Positions 1 through 5,560 are shown, counted from the first letter of the stretch. The stretch: DNA of 6,004 nt from Thermoproteota archaeon (GCA_030055545.1 JASFYK010000058.1:1-6004); one strand, 5' to 3'. The notes: generated from the sequence alone by a model not told the origin. Numbers and translations are program-made.

Positions 1-75
1 GGGATGGCTCCTTTCGAATATGTGATCGACAACGCCTCAGGAAACATGTACCCGGAGGTTTTCTGCGGTGGCTAG
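1..75 (+). CDS. 3' end of an upstream gene, product unknown (partial)
   Basis: Frame 1 is open from the left edge to a TAG at 73-75 and encodes the last 24 residues of a protein ending in ...FCGG. The reading frame is preferred because it ends eight bases inside the next gene and contains that gene's Shine-Dalgarno site (GGAGGT, 54-59), as expected for translationally coupled genes. The fragment is too short to assign to a family. Its position suggests membership of the same operon as the two pilin-like genes that follow. Frame 3 is also open here, but its translation is rich in Cys, Trp and Arg and looks non-coding. Confidence 0.5.
   Translation, partial: GMAPFEYVIDNASGNMYPEVFCGG
54..59 (+). 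promoter_or_regulatory. Shine-Dalgarno site of the first pilin-like gene
   Basis: GGAGGT lies eight bases before the GTG at 68. It fixes the GTG as the start and lies inside the end of the preceding gene, which suggests translational coupling. Confidence 0.7.
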
Positions 76-394
76 GGGGCAGGTCTCACTTATCGATGCA
101 TTGGAAGCACTTCTGCTGTCTATTGCAGTATTCTCAGTGCCATTCCTTGCTCAGTCCGATTTGGGGGTCAATCTTGATGAGATCGCTGAAAAGGATAACC
201 TGAGGCAAGAATTCTACCAGTTGATTGCTACAGGCAAAGTGAATTATCTTCTTGATCTGTGCATTGACCAAGGCGATTTGGATATCGGAGGCATCAGATT
301 GAGCTTGAAAGAGCCAGACCAAGAACCGTATGTGCCGCTCTTATCGAGCAGAGAAGGGAGGGTCACACTATTCTACATAACAAGAAAGGGGTAA
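68..394 (+). CDS. small membrane-anchored pilin-like protein (putative)
   Basis: This is a 108-residue protein starting at GTG 68, supported by a GGAGGT site eight bases upstream. The N-terminus reads MARGQVSLID and is followed by one hydrophobic segment (about residues 11-28), then a soluble domain. A short basic leader ending in Gly, then Gln, Ser and an acidic residue before a hydrophobic stretch, resembles archaeal class III (type IV pilin-like) signal peptides. In those, EppA/PibD-type peptidases cut between Gly and Gln. The acidic residue here is at +6 after the putative cut rather than the usual +5. Residues 59-65 (NYLLDLC) resemble a segment of the next protein, so the two may be paralogues. 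The gene overlaps the upstream gene by eight bases. The exact family is not recognised. The pilin reading is inference from the N-terminus, and a plain single-pass membrane protein remains possible. Confidence 0.72.
   Translation: MARGQVSLIDALEALLLSIAVFSVPFLAQSDLGVNLDEIAEKDNLRQEFYQLIATGKVNYLLDLCIDQGDLDIGGIRLSLKEPDQEPYVPLLSSREGRVTLFYITRKG
356..362 (+). promoter_or_regulatory. Shine-Dalgarno-like site pointing to an ATT start at 370
   Basis: GGGAGGG lies inside the end of the first pilin-like gene and ends seven bases before an ATT codon at 370-372, which is in frame with the following gene. The first in-frame ATG (415) has no comparable site: the bases before it read GCGAGTCA. This placement matches the spacing used by the preceding gene and suggests that translation of the second gene starts at 370. 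Confidence 0.45.
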
Positions 395-414
395 TCCTCA
401 CCGCCAGCGAGTCA

Positions 415-858
415 ATGATACTACTCATAGTCCTGCTCTCCGCCCTAACCATAAACGCCCAGCGAATTGAGCTCGAGAGAGAGGCCGAGGCAATGGATCT
501 CCTCAAGAGCTTCGAGTTCACATCCTACAACCTGCTCTTCGATCTCTGCGGCTATATCAAAGCACACGCAGACTTCACCTCATTGGACGAGGTTAGCGAA
601 GGGATCCCCCCACTGCTAGAGCAGTGGTGCTCGCAAATCAATACCTACGCCAAGAGGGGGGAAGTCAACAGTCCGATTGTGCACTATGATTCTGTCCGGG
701 TTGAGGAATACTCGGGGCAGCAGGTGGATAGTCACCAGATGCGCTTTGCTGGTGAGACAGGAGACGAGAAGTGGCTGGTGACTGGAAACCTGTATGTCGA
801 GTTCTGGGGCGATGGGATCCTCTTCAGGGCGAACCACACAATCAGGGTAGCAATCTGA
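415..858 (+). CDS. second small membrane-anchored pilin-like protein (putative)
   Basis: From ATG 415 the protein has 147 residues and begins directly with a hydrophobic segment (MILLIVLLSALTINA), followed by an acidic alpha-helical stretch and a mixed soluble domain. No ATG, GTG or TTG exists in frame between the stop at 262-264 and 415. However, the open frame continues upstream, and from an ATT at 370 it would add LHNKKGVILTASES after the initiator. That gives a basic leader, a Gly and an acidic residue ahead of the membrane segment, as in type IV pilin-like proteins, and a 162-residue protein. The segment YNLLFDLC, some 30 residues after the hydrophobic segment, resembles NYLLDLC of the preceding protein. 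The genes are 20 bases apart from ATG 415, or overlap by 25 bases from ATT 370. I do not recognise the C-terminal domain. The functional call rests on the N-terminus and on context. Confidence 0.72.
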   Translation: MILLIVLLSALTINAQRIELEREAEAMDLLKSFEFTSYNLLFDLCGYIKAHADFTSLDEVSEGIPPLLEQWCSQINTYAKRGEVNSPIVHYDSVRVEEYSGQQVDSHQMRFAGETGDEKWLVTGNLYVEFWGDGILFRANHTIRVAI

Positions 859-874
859 ACCCCGAAGGTCAAGG

Positions 875-881
875 AAAAAAA
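875..881 (-). terminator. oligo-T termination tract downstream of the TFB gene
   Basis: Seven consecutive A on the plus strand give T7 on the minus strand, starting 22 bases past the TFB stop codon. Archaeal RNA polymerase terminates at oligo-T tracts without needing a hairpin. The tract lies in the short convergent gap between the TFB gene and the pilin-like gene. No matching plus-strand T tract is visible after 858. Confidence 0.5.
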
Positions 882-903
882 GAGGGGTGTGGGAAGGCAC
901 AAT

Positions 904-1839
904 CTAGGACTGGGCAGCGATCATACGGGATGGTGCGAGGTCAGTAGCGAACACCGTCGACAGATGGCTCCGCAGCGTATACTCGGCAATCCCCACATCC
1001 TTGGAGAACTGTGACTTGGTTAGTATGTTTTCGGTCGATCTTGACTCAGCAAGGATCTTGTTGGCGAGGAAGACCGCTGAAGCCGCAAGGAGGTATGGGT
1101 TCTTTCCTGATCTGCGGGGAGGGGGGAGACCTGCGAGCAGTGTTTTCGACATCGATAACAGCCTCTCGAAGTATTCATCTGGTTCGAAACCGATTAGACG
1201 AATCCTGACTTGGATGAAAGGAGACGACCGCAGCTTTTCGACCACTCTGCCGATATAATCCTCTGATTGATGGAATTTCTTGTTGAAAGGTATGAAGAAG
1301 GAGTGGAAGTTCAGGTTCTTTGCGACGATTCTTAGGGATAGTCTATACCCCCTTCGCTTTAAAGCATCGACTAGCTCGGAGAGGCGCACCGGCGCGCGAT
1401 CGCCGAATTCCCTGGAAACAGAGGCCAAACAGACTGCCATCAGCATGCCATAGTTTCCGTAAGGGTTCCTGAGTTTGGTTAGCAGCTGGTCGAAGAAGTT
1501 CATGGCAGTGTCAACGGCCTCCTTGGGCAGGCAGAGTTCTACTGCGATTGACTCTAGGTCTCGGTGCAACTGGAGCATATCGAGGCACGAACCGTTGTAT
1601 GCAGACTCCTGAAGTCTTTTGAGCCGAATGTACTTCGCCTGGATTTCGGGAGTGAGTTTCCTTTCAGAGGAGTCGGTGAAGAACGCAGATCCCTTGGATA
1701 TGAGGCTCCCCAACCGCTGCTTTTTTCCGACCGACGAACCGAAAACGTCGCTGTAAGCATGGACGAGTCCGCATTGTACGCAAACAAGGCTTCCGTTGCC
1801 GTCTGGGACCAAAACGCCTTTGCATTCGTCGCAGCTCAT
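904..1839 (-). CDS. tfb: transcription initiation factor B (TFB), divergent paralogue
   Basis: This 311-residue protein has the TFIIB/TFB layout. The N-terminal zinc ribbon has ligands C3, C6, C20 and C23 (CX2C-X13-CX2C). A B-reader/linker region follows (GSLI at 44-47, then LTPEIQAKYIRLKRLQ at 62-77). Two cyclin-like repeats come next, at roughly 90-180 and 195-300. The second repeat holds GKNPYLLAASAVFLANKI (245-262) and a helix-turn-helix-like segment at about 277-296 that corresponds to the BRE-contacting region. TFB bridges TBP-bound promoter DNA and RNA polymerase. The stretch between GSLI and the linker helix is clearly shorter than in canonical TFBs, where I expect about 30 or more residues, and the usual RLRxWQ is replaced by RLKRLQ. 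This suggests a specialised rather than housekeeping TFB. The ATG at 1839 is preceded by GGTGGTGG (1841-1848), a partial Shine-Dalgarno match. The gene is monocistronic and convergent with the pilin-like genes, and its target promoters cannot be read from the sequence. Confidence 0.93.
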   Translation of the reverse strand: MSCDECKGVLVPDGNGSLVCVQCGLVHAYSDVFGSSVGKKQRLGSLISKGSAFFTDSSERKLTPEIQAKYIRLKRLQESAYNGSCLDMLQLHRDLESIAVELCLPKEAVDTAMNFFDQLLTKLRNPYGNYGMLMAVCLASVSREFGDRAPVRLSELVDALKRRGYRLSLRIVAKNLNFHSFFIPFNKKFHQSEDYIGRVVEKLRSSPFIQVRIRLIGFEPDEYFERLLSMSKTLLAGLPPPRRSGKNPYLLAASAVFLANKILAESRSTENILTKSQFSKDVGIAEYTLRSHLSTVFATDLAPSRMIAAQS

Positions 1840-2106
1840 TTTCCACCACCAAAATTGTATTATTCAGGGCTGAACTGTACGGCTACAGCTCCCAGGGGCT
1901 TTAAGACTTACCAGAAACAATCTTCCCGTCAGTAGGCTCAAAGGTGCATTCAGAAGAAGCGACCATGTCTCACCGAGGAGGATTCCCAGCCGGAGAAAGA
2001 GAGGGAGGGGCGAAAGTGTAGCGGCAGCAGAGGCACGCGATCCCACAGCTGTAGCGCTTGGAATGAAAAACCCTGGAGCCCAAGACGCCCAAGGTGCTGT
2101 TTTGCA
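1840..2106. other. intergenic stretch with no recognised gene
   Basis: The space between the divergent TFB and Sm-like genes is 315 bases, longer than regulatory needs alone require, and only its right end is AT-rich. I see no convincing ORF on either strand. I also see no tRNA T-arm, C/D box pair, or the conserved cores of SRP or RNase P RNA. It contains a perfect 9-base inverted repeat, GCTACAGCT (1881-1889) and AGCTGTAGC (2047-2055). It also holds a possible hairpin, GCGCTTGG paired with CCAAGACGC (about 2054-2097, one bulge). The left end must hold the TFB promoter. A weak TATA-like TCTTAAAG on the minus strand near 1900-1907 would give a leader of about 35 bases. The rest is unassigned and could hold an unrecognised small RNA or be plain spacer. 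Confidence 0.4.
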
Positions 2107-2107
2107 C

Positions 2108-2133
2108 TATATTTATAATTTATAAAATATTTA
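2108..2133 (+). promoter_or_regulatory. archaeal TATA promoter of the Sm-like/tgtA operon
   Basis: A run of A and T (CTATATTTATAATTTATAAA onward) stands out from GC-richer flanks, 22-47 bases before the Sm-like start. Two TATA-like cores are present, near 2110-2118 and 2120-2127. Archaeal transcription starts about 25 bases past the TATA centre. Only the left core would leave the Shine-Dalgarno site (2143-2148) inside the mRNA, so it is the better candidate. The right core would give a nearly leaderless transcript. Confidence 0.7.
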
Positions 2134-2142
2134 AGGGTGGGT

Positions 2143-2148
2143 AGGTGA
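2143..2148 (+). promoter_or_regulatory. Shine-Dalgarno site of the Sm-like gene
   Basis: AGGTGA lies six bases before ATG 2155 and matches the archaeal anti-Shine-Dalgarno consensus GGAGGTGA. It supports this start codon. Confidence 0.7.
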
Positions 2149-2154
2149 GCGAAA

Positions 2155-2580
2155 ATGAGTGTTTCAGTAGGTGGGCGCAAATTCATCAGCGAGCTGAATG
2201 GTTTCGTGGACAAGACTGTCAAGGTCATCACTACAAGGGGAGTCTCCTACGAGGGGAAGCTCTTGGGCTTTGACGGTTCTAACCTTAGCGTCTGTCTCGA
2301 GGATGCCACAGTCAACAAAGAGAAGTTTGCCCGTGCAATAATAAGGGGTGAGGCCATCTCGGAGATCCTGCTGAAGGAGAAGCCATTCGATATGAAAGGG
2401 CTATCGGACAGGCTACAGAAGCTCTTCCCGAACATGGTGAAGTACTACGAAGATGCAGGGTTCATCACTGTGATGGAAAGGATAAGGGTGACTGCGGAAG
2501 GTGTCGAGGGTACAGGCCCTATGGTTGAGAGGGTCAAAAAAGTTTACGAACAGCACGTACTCGAGCAGAAAGGCGCCTAG
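2155..2580 (+). CDS. Sm-like archaeal protein (Lsm/SmAP3-type) with C-terminal domain
   Basis: This is a 141-residue, probably cytoplasmic RNA-binding protein. An Sm fold covers about residues 10-75. The Sm1 region is at about 21-54, with VKVITTRGVSYEGKLLGFD and then the strand holding NLSVCLEDA. The Sm2 motif is IIRGEAISEILL at 62-73. Sm proteins form heptameric rings that bind U-rich RNA. The protein is about twice the length of a minimal archaeal SmAP (around 75-80 residues). The extra domain (about 78-138, LFPNMVKYYED... and VTAEGVEGTGPMVERV) matches the alpha/beta extension of SmAP3-type proteins as I recall the family. The ATG is set by AGGTGA six bases upstream. The gene heads an operon with tgtA 30 bases downstream, which links it to RNA metabolism, but its RNA partners are unknown. 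Confidence 0.92.
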   Translation: MSVSVGGRKFISELNGFVDKTVKVITTRGVSYEGKLLGFDGSNLSVCLEDATVNKEKFARAIIRGEAISEILLKEKPFDMKGLSDRLQKLFPNMVKYYEDAGFITVMERIRVTAEGVEGTGPMVERVKKVYEQHVLEQKGA

Positions 2581-2588
2581 AACCCCCC

Positions 2589-2594
2589 TTTTTT
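2589..2594 (+). terminator. possible oligo-T attenuator between the Sm-like gene and tgtA
   Basis: C6 followed by T6 begins three bases after the Sm-like stop codon, with a second T5 at 2605-2609. Archaeal polymerases can terminate at such tracts. The position inside a probable operon suggests partial termination that would make Sm-like mRNA more abundant than tgtA mRNA. No hairpin is evident. Confidence 0.35.
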
Positions 2595-2597
2595 CTT

Positions 2598-2604
2598 GGA
2601 AGGA
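2598..2604 (+). promoter_or_regulatory. tgtA: Shine-Dalgarno site of tgtA
   Basis: GGAAGGA ends six bases before ATG 2611. It argues for this ATG over the in-frame TTG at 2596, which overlaps the site itself. Confidence 0.6.
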
Positions 2605-2610
2605 TTTTTG

Positions 2611-4137
2611 ATGTCCTTTGAGATTGCAGAGAGGGATCTGGCTGGAAGGGCAGGCGTACTCCTGACAAGGCGAGGCGAGGTTGAAACACCCTGCCTTATG
2701 CCCGTCATCAATCCGGTAAAGAACCTCATCCCTCCTCGAGACCTAAAGGACAATTTCGGCTTTAAGATGATAATCACAAACTCATATCTGATACTGAAGC
2801 ATTTTGGTCACGAGGCGCCCGACGTCCACGAGCTTATCGGTTATGACGGTGCGATAATGACTGACTCGGGCGCTTACCAGCTGCTCATCTATGGCGGGGT
2901 CGAGACGGATCCTCACGAAATTGTCAAGTTCCAGGAGAGGATCGGAAGCGACATTGGCGTGATACTAGACACGCCGACCGGCGGATTCGCAAGCAGAAAT
3001 GATGCGGAGAAGACGGTGGAAGAAACGATTAGGAGGGCAAAGCTCAGCCTTGAATGGAGGGAAGACCCGACCATGCTCTGGGCAGGCCCGATACAGGGAG
3101 GCAGGTACCTCGACCTGGTAAGGAAGAGCGCGAGGATGATGGGCAGGTTGGACTTCCAAACTCACCCGCTGGGAAGCCCCGTGCAGATAATGGAAGGATA
3201 CGACTATTCCACACTGGTCGACATGATAGTTGCAGCCAAGCGCAATCTCCCTCCGGATAGGCCGCTGCACCTCTTTGGGGCAGGCCACCCGATGATGCTG
3301 GCGATGGCTGTCGCCCTCGGCTGCGACCTCTTTGACTCGGCTGCATATGCCCTCTTCGCCAAAGATGACCGCTACTTGACGGTTCGCGGCACCTTCAAGC
3401 TCGATCGGCTGAGCGAGCTCCCCTGCAATTGCCCGATATGCTCAAGGTACAGCCAGAAGGATCTCTTGGAGATGCCAAAAAAAGAGCGCGAAGAGTCCCT
3501 CGCAAGGCACAATCTCTACGTCACCGCCTCGGAGATGAGGGCAATAAGGCAAGCACTGAAGGAAGGCGGTCTATGGGAGCTCGTAGAGGCCAGGAGCAGG
3601 GCACACCCAAAGCTGTACGAGGCTTACAAGAGGCTAGGGAAGTACGCCAAATATCTGGAAGAGAATGACCCTGTGATAGGGAAGGAGGTCAGGGGCATCT
3701 TCATCTACGACAGGTACTCACTTGTTAGACCGGAGGTGATGAGGCACCGCGAGAGGGTGATCAAGAACTACAGCAGGCCTCTGGGTAAAGAAATAGGGGT
3801 GTTCATACCGAATCCTCCGGAGAGGCCCTACATCAGGTCGGATGAGTACCAAGATGTCATTAAAACCCTAGTTGGGCAAGAATTTCACATATGCTTTTAT
3901 GGGGAGCCGTTCGGCGTGGTCCCCTCAGAGCTTTCTGAAACTTTCCCGCTCTCGCAGTATGAATGTTCACAGGGCACTGGAATGAACGTAGCAAAGGACC
4001 TCAAGAAGTTCATCGCAGCCAACTCTTACAGAAAAGTTTTCATAATCGATCCGAGGTCAGTTATGGCGATCGAAGGGGCGATTACCCTCAGGTCTATCGA
4101 TGAAATTAGAGGGCACCTTGATGAGGATTCTCCTTGA
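2611..4137 (+). CDS. tgtA: archaeal tRNA-guanine(15) transglycosylase (TgtA), no PUA domain
   Basis: The enzyme exchanges guanine-15 in the D-loop of archaeal tRNAs for preQ0, the first tRNA step of archaeosine synthesis. From ATG 2611 it has 508 residues. An in-frame TTG at 2596 would add five residues but overlaps the GGAAGGA site. The catalytic TIM barrel spans about 1-320 and includes MTDSGAYQ (catalytic Asp D85), VILDTPTG (D120), the GPIQGG loop (159-164), HLFGAGHP (220-227) and LFDSAAY (D242). These correspond to the conserved family motifs, and the two Asp positions I match to the archaeal catalytic residues are D85 and D242. The zinc site is C272, C274, C277 and H300. The C-terminal part (about 340-508) contains FGVVPSELSETFPLSQYE (434-451), typical of the domain shared by TgtA and ArcS. 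The protein ends about there plus 57 residues, with no recognisable PUA domain, whereas long TgtA forms of about 580 residues carry one. It lies between the Sm-like and PHP genes, and its stop overlaps the PHP start. Confidence 0.96.
   Translation: MSFEIAERDLAGRAGVLLTRRGEVETPCLMPVINPVKNLIPPRDLKDNFGFKMIITNSYLILKHFGHEAPDVHELIGYDGAIMTDSGAYQLLIYGGVETDPHEIVKFQERIGSDIGVILDTPTGGFASRNDAEKTVEETIRRAKLSLEWREDPTMLWAGPIQGGRYLDLVRKSARMMGRLDFQTHPLGSPVQIMEGYDYSTLVDMIVAAKRNLPPDRPLHLFGAGHPMMLAMAVALGCDLFDSAAYALFAKDDRYLTVRGTFKLDRLSELPCNCPICSRYSQKDLLEMPKKEREESLARHNLYVTASEMRAIRQALKEGGLWELVEARSRAHPKLYEAYKRLGKYAKYLEENDPVIGKEVRGIFIYDRYSLVRPEVMRHRERVIKNYSRPLGKEIGVFIPNPPERPYIRSDEYQDVIKTLVGQEFHICFYGEPFGVVPSELSETFPLSQYECSQGTGMNVAKDLKKFIAANSYRKVFIIDPRSVMAIEGAITLRSIDEIRGHLDEDSP
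4109..4113 (+). promoter_or_regulatory. Shine-Dalgarno site of the PHP gene, inside tgtA
   Basis: GAGGG ends seven bases before ATG 4121 and lies within the tgtA coding sequence. It decides for ATG 4121 over the in-frame ATG at 4100. Confidence 0.55.
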
Positions 4138-4717
4138 TGCGCATGTGCACACCAATAGCTCCCCAGACAGCTCTTTGACTCCAGGTCAGCTGCTGGAGAG
4201 GTTGAAGACTAAGGGCATCAATGCAGTCGCGATCACAGACCACGACACCCTAGACGGATACAGGAGGGTGCTGGATACAAAGGGGTTCGGGGAGATCCTA
4301 GTGATACCAGGAATCGAGGTCACTACAGACCTCGGGGACGTAATAGTCATTGGTGTAAGAGAGGCTATAGTCTCAAGAGACGCCTTCGAAGTCGTCGACA
4401 GGGCAAGGGCAGCCGGCGGCATAATAGTTGCGCCCCACCCTTTTGACTGGAAGAGGGCTTCGCTCGGAGAAAAGAGCGCAATGCTCGGCGTGGACCTTAT
4501 AGAGGGCGTGAATGGGAAGTGCAGCAGGGAGGAAAACCAGCAGGCCAAGGAGTTCGCCAAAGCAATAGGGGCACCTGTGGTCGGCGGTAGCGATGCACAC
4601 GATAAGGCACAGGTGGGGGCGGTGGTCAATGTCATCGAGTGCGAGAAGGATCTGGAGTCGCTGCTGGCCGCGCTGAGGAAAGGGGCAAACGCGATAATCA
4701 AACTTGGGAAGGCATAG
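4121..4717 (+). CDS. PHP-domain metal-dependent phosphoesterase
   Basis: This 198-residue protein has all the PHP metal-binding motifs: DAHVHT (H8, H10), ITDHD (D40, H41), PGIEV (E66), APHP (H106) and GSDAH (D158, H160). PHP proteins are di- or trinuclear metal phosphoesterases acting on phosphate esters or nucleotides. The substrate here cannot be read from the sequence. The length fits stand-alone, single-domain PHP proteins, and no polymerase or other fused domain is present. ATG 4121 is chosen because GAGGG lies seven bases upstream and the protein then starts MRILLDAHVHT, as this family does. An ATG at 4100 would add seven residues. The start overlaps the end of tgtA by 17 bases, so the two are probably translationally coupled. 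A role in nucleotide or tRNA-modification metabolism is possible from context only. Convergent with the PAC2-family gene, 29 bases away. Confidence 0.93.
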   Translation: MRILLDAHVHTNSSPDSSLTPGQLLERLKTKGINAVAITDHDTLDGYRRVLDTKGFGEILVIPGIEVTTDLGDVIVIGVREAIVSRDAFEVVDRARAAGGIIVAPHPFDWKRASLGEKSAMLGVDLIEGVNGKCSREENQQAKEFAKAIGAPVVGGSDAHDKAQVGAVVNVIECEKDLESLLAALRKGANAIIKLGKA

Positions 4718-4746
4718 GCCGAGCTCTCGGGTGGTATCGCTTCGGA

Positions 4747-5460
4747 TCAGATGTAAAGGGTGTGCTGATCAATCTTGCCCCTGTCTTGCCTTTGCTTGTT
4801 GAACTCCTGGATCTCCATCTCAATCCGCTGCGCATCGGTTATTAGCTGGGATACGTCCATCGCCAGGTTGGTCAACTTGTTCAGGTTCTCTACAGCCACC
4901 GAGGCAGCCATAGGGTCCGGTCGTGTCGGATTTGCGTAGGGGAGCAGCGCTATTGCAGGAAATTCGTTTATCTCGAAGTATGTAAGCATTACAGCCAACG
5001 GACCGACAACAAACAGCCCCTTCTCGAGCAAGGGTATGCCGACGCTCTCAACATCCTTGAACTTCTTGGTGACGGTGCAGCGGATCTTGTCGGTCTCTGT
5101 TGGTCGCAGACGGCTGTCTAGGCCTCCAATCAGGTATGAGCTGGAGAAACCCTCGTCTATCGCCCACTCAGCAAGCGCTTTGGAAAAGCTTTGCCTTTCC
5201 TTCGGGTGTGGCGGGACGTTGGTGAGTACAAATACGAACTTATCCTTCTTGTAGATCTCGAACGGAAGGGAAAGGCGCTTCTCCTCCATTGACACAAAAG
5301 GCGGAATCCTGTCGGTTTCTATGTACCCTATCAGATCAGCACTGAGCGAGGTGACTGCATGCTTGACCGAGATAAAACCGGTGGCACCAAGACCGTGGAA
5401 ACCGGTGATGAGCGAACAGCCCTTTAGGGAGGAATTGTCCACATGGAACGTGATTGTCAT
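4747..5460 (-). CDS. PAC2-family proteasome assembly chaperone/activator with HbYX tail
   Basis: The protein has 237 residues from ATG 5460. An ATG at 5466 would add two, but GAGG at 5469-5472 is better spaced for 5460 (eight bases). The N-terminal part has the PAC2 signature around TGFHGLGATGFISVKHAV, followed by a sheet region and LIGGLDSRL. The last 45 or so residues form a probable helix or coiled coil (LNKLTNLAMDVSQLITDAQ and onward). The final residues are HTLYI, whose last three (L-Y-I) fit the hydrophobic-Tyr-X (HbYX) motif that docks into pockets of the proteasome alpha ring. Archaeal PAC2 homologues of the Pba type act in 20S proteasome assembly or activation, and the tail points to that role here. 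It stands alone, divergent from the beta-CASP gene. A different PAC2-family role remains possible because the family is broad. Confidence 0.92.
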   Translation of the reverse strand: MTITFHVDNSSLKGCSLITGFHGLGATGFISVKHAVTSLSADLIGYIETDRIPPFVSMEEKRLSLPFEIYKKDKFVFVLTNVPPHPKERQSFSKALAEWAIDEGFSSSYLIGGLDSRLRPTETDKIRCTVTKKFKDVESVGIPLLEKGLFVVGPLAVMLTYFEINEFPAIALLPYANPTRPDPMAASVAVENLNKLTNLAMDVSQLITDAQRIEMEIQEFNKQRQDRGKIDQHTLYI

Positions 5461-5468
5461 ATCCATAA

Positions 5469-5472
5469 CCTC
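5469..5472 (-). promoter_or_regulatory. Shine-Dalgarno site of the PAC2-family gene
   Basis: GAGG on the minus strand lies eight bases before ATG 5460 but only two before ATG 5466. It favours the shorter protein. Confidence 0.5.
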
Positions 5473-5492
5473 GATATCGATTACATATCCTC

Positions 5493-5501
5493 ATTAATAA
5501 A
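5493..5501 (-). promoter_or_regulatory. TATA-like box of the PAC2-family gene
   Basis: TTTATTAAT on the minus strand is centred about 37 bases before ATG 5460. A start of transcription about 25 bases downstream would give a short leader beginning near the GAGG site. It is one of two AT-rich boxes in the divergent region. Confidence 0.45.
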
Positions 5502-5551
5502 GAGTGCCTCGGGGGAGCTTATATTGACTGGTTTTGGGCTGGATTCAGAAG

Positions 5552-5560
5552 AATTTTTAA
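5552..5560 (+). promoter_or_regulatory. TATA-like box of the beta-CASP nuclease gene
   Basis: AATTTTTAA is centred near 5556 and predicts transcription from about 5582. That keeps the GGAGGTT site (5592-5598) within the mRNA and would leave out a possible in-frame TTG start at 5578. The downstream leader is AT-rich. Confidence 0.5.

Noticed and set aside
616..900. A 94-codon minus-strand frame opposite the second pilin-like gene
   Set aside because: It is antisense to the better-supported gene, and its translation shows no domain or membrane pattern.
1564..1935. A 123-codon open frame on the plus strand opposite the TFB start
   Set aside because: It lies antisense to the TFB zinc ribbon, has no Shine-Dalgarno site that I can see, and shows no recognisable motif.
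1864..2046. A 60-codon minus-strand frame in the TFB/Sm-like spacer, with a hydrophobic middle
   Set aside because: The composition (Leu, Ser, Pro, Arg) is typical of a frame in GC-rich non-coding DNA, and I see no ribosome binding site or family match.
1965..2060. Possible tRNA or known structural RNA in the spacer
   Set aside because: There is no GTTCRA T-loop with matching stems, no C/D box pair and no SRP or RNase P core on either strand.
4186..4701. A 171-codon open frame on the minus strand opposite the PHP gene
   Set aside because: It is fully antisense to a protein with all PHP metal motifs. Its Ser/Thr/Pro/Ala-rich translation matches no family I recognise.
4719..4730. Small hairpin CCGAGCTCTCGG in the gap between the PHP and PAC2-family genes, considered as a terminator
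   Set aside because: The stem is only four to five pairs and no T tract follows on either strand.
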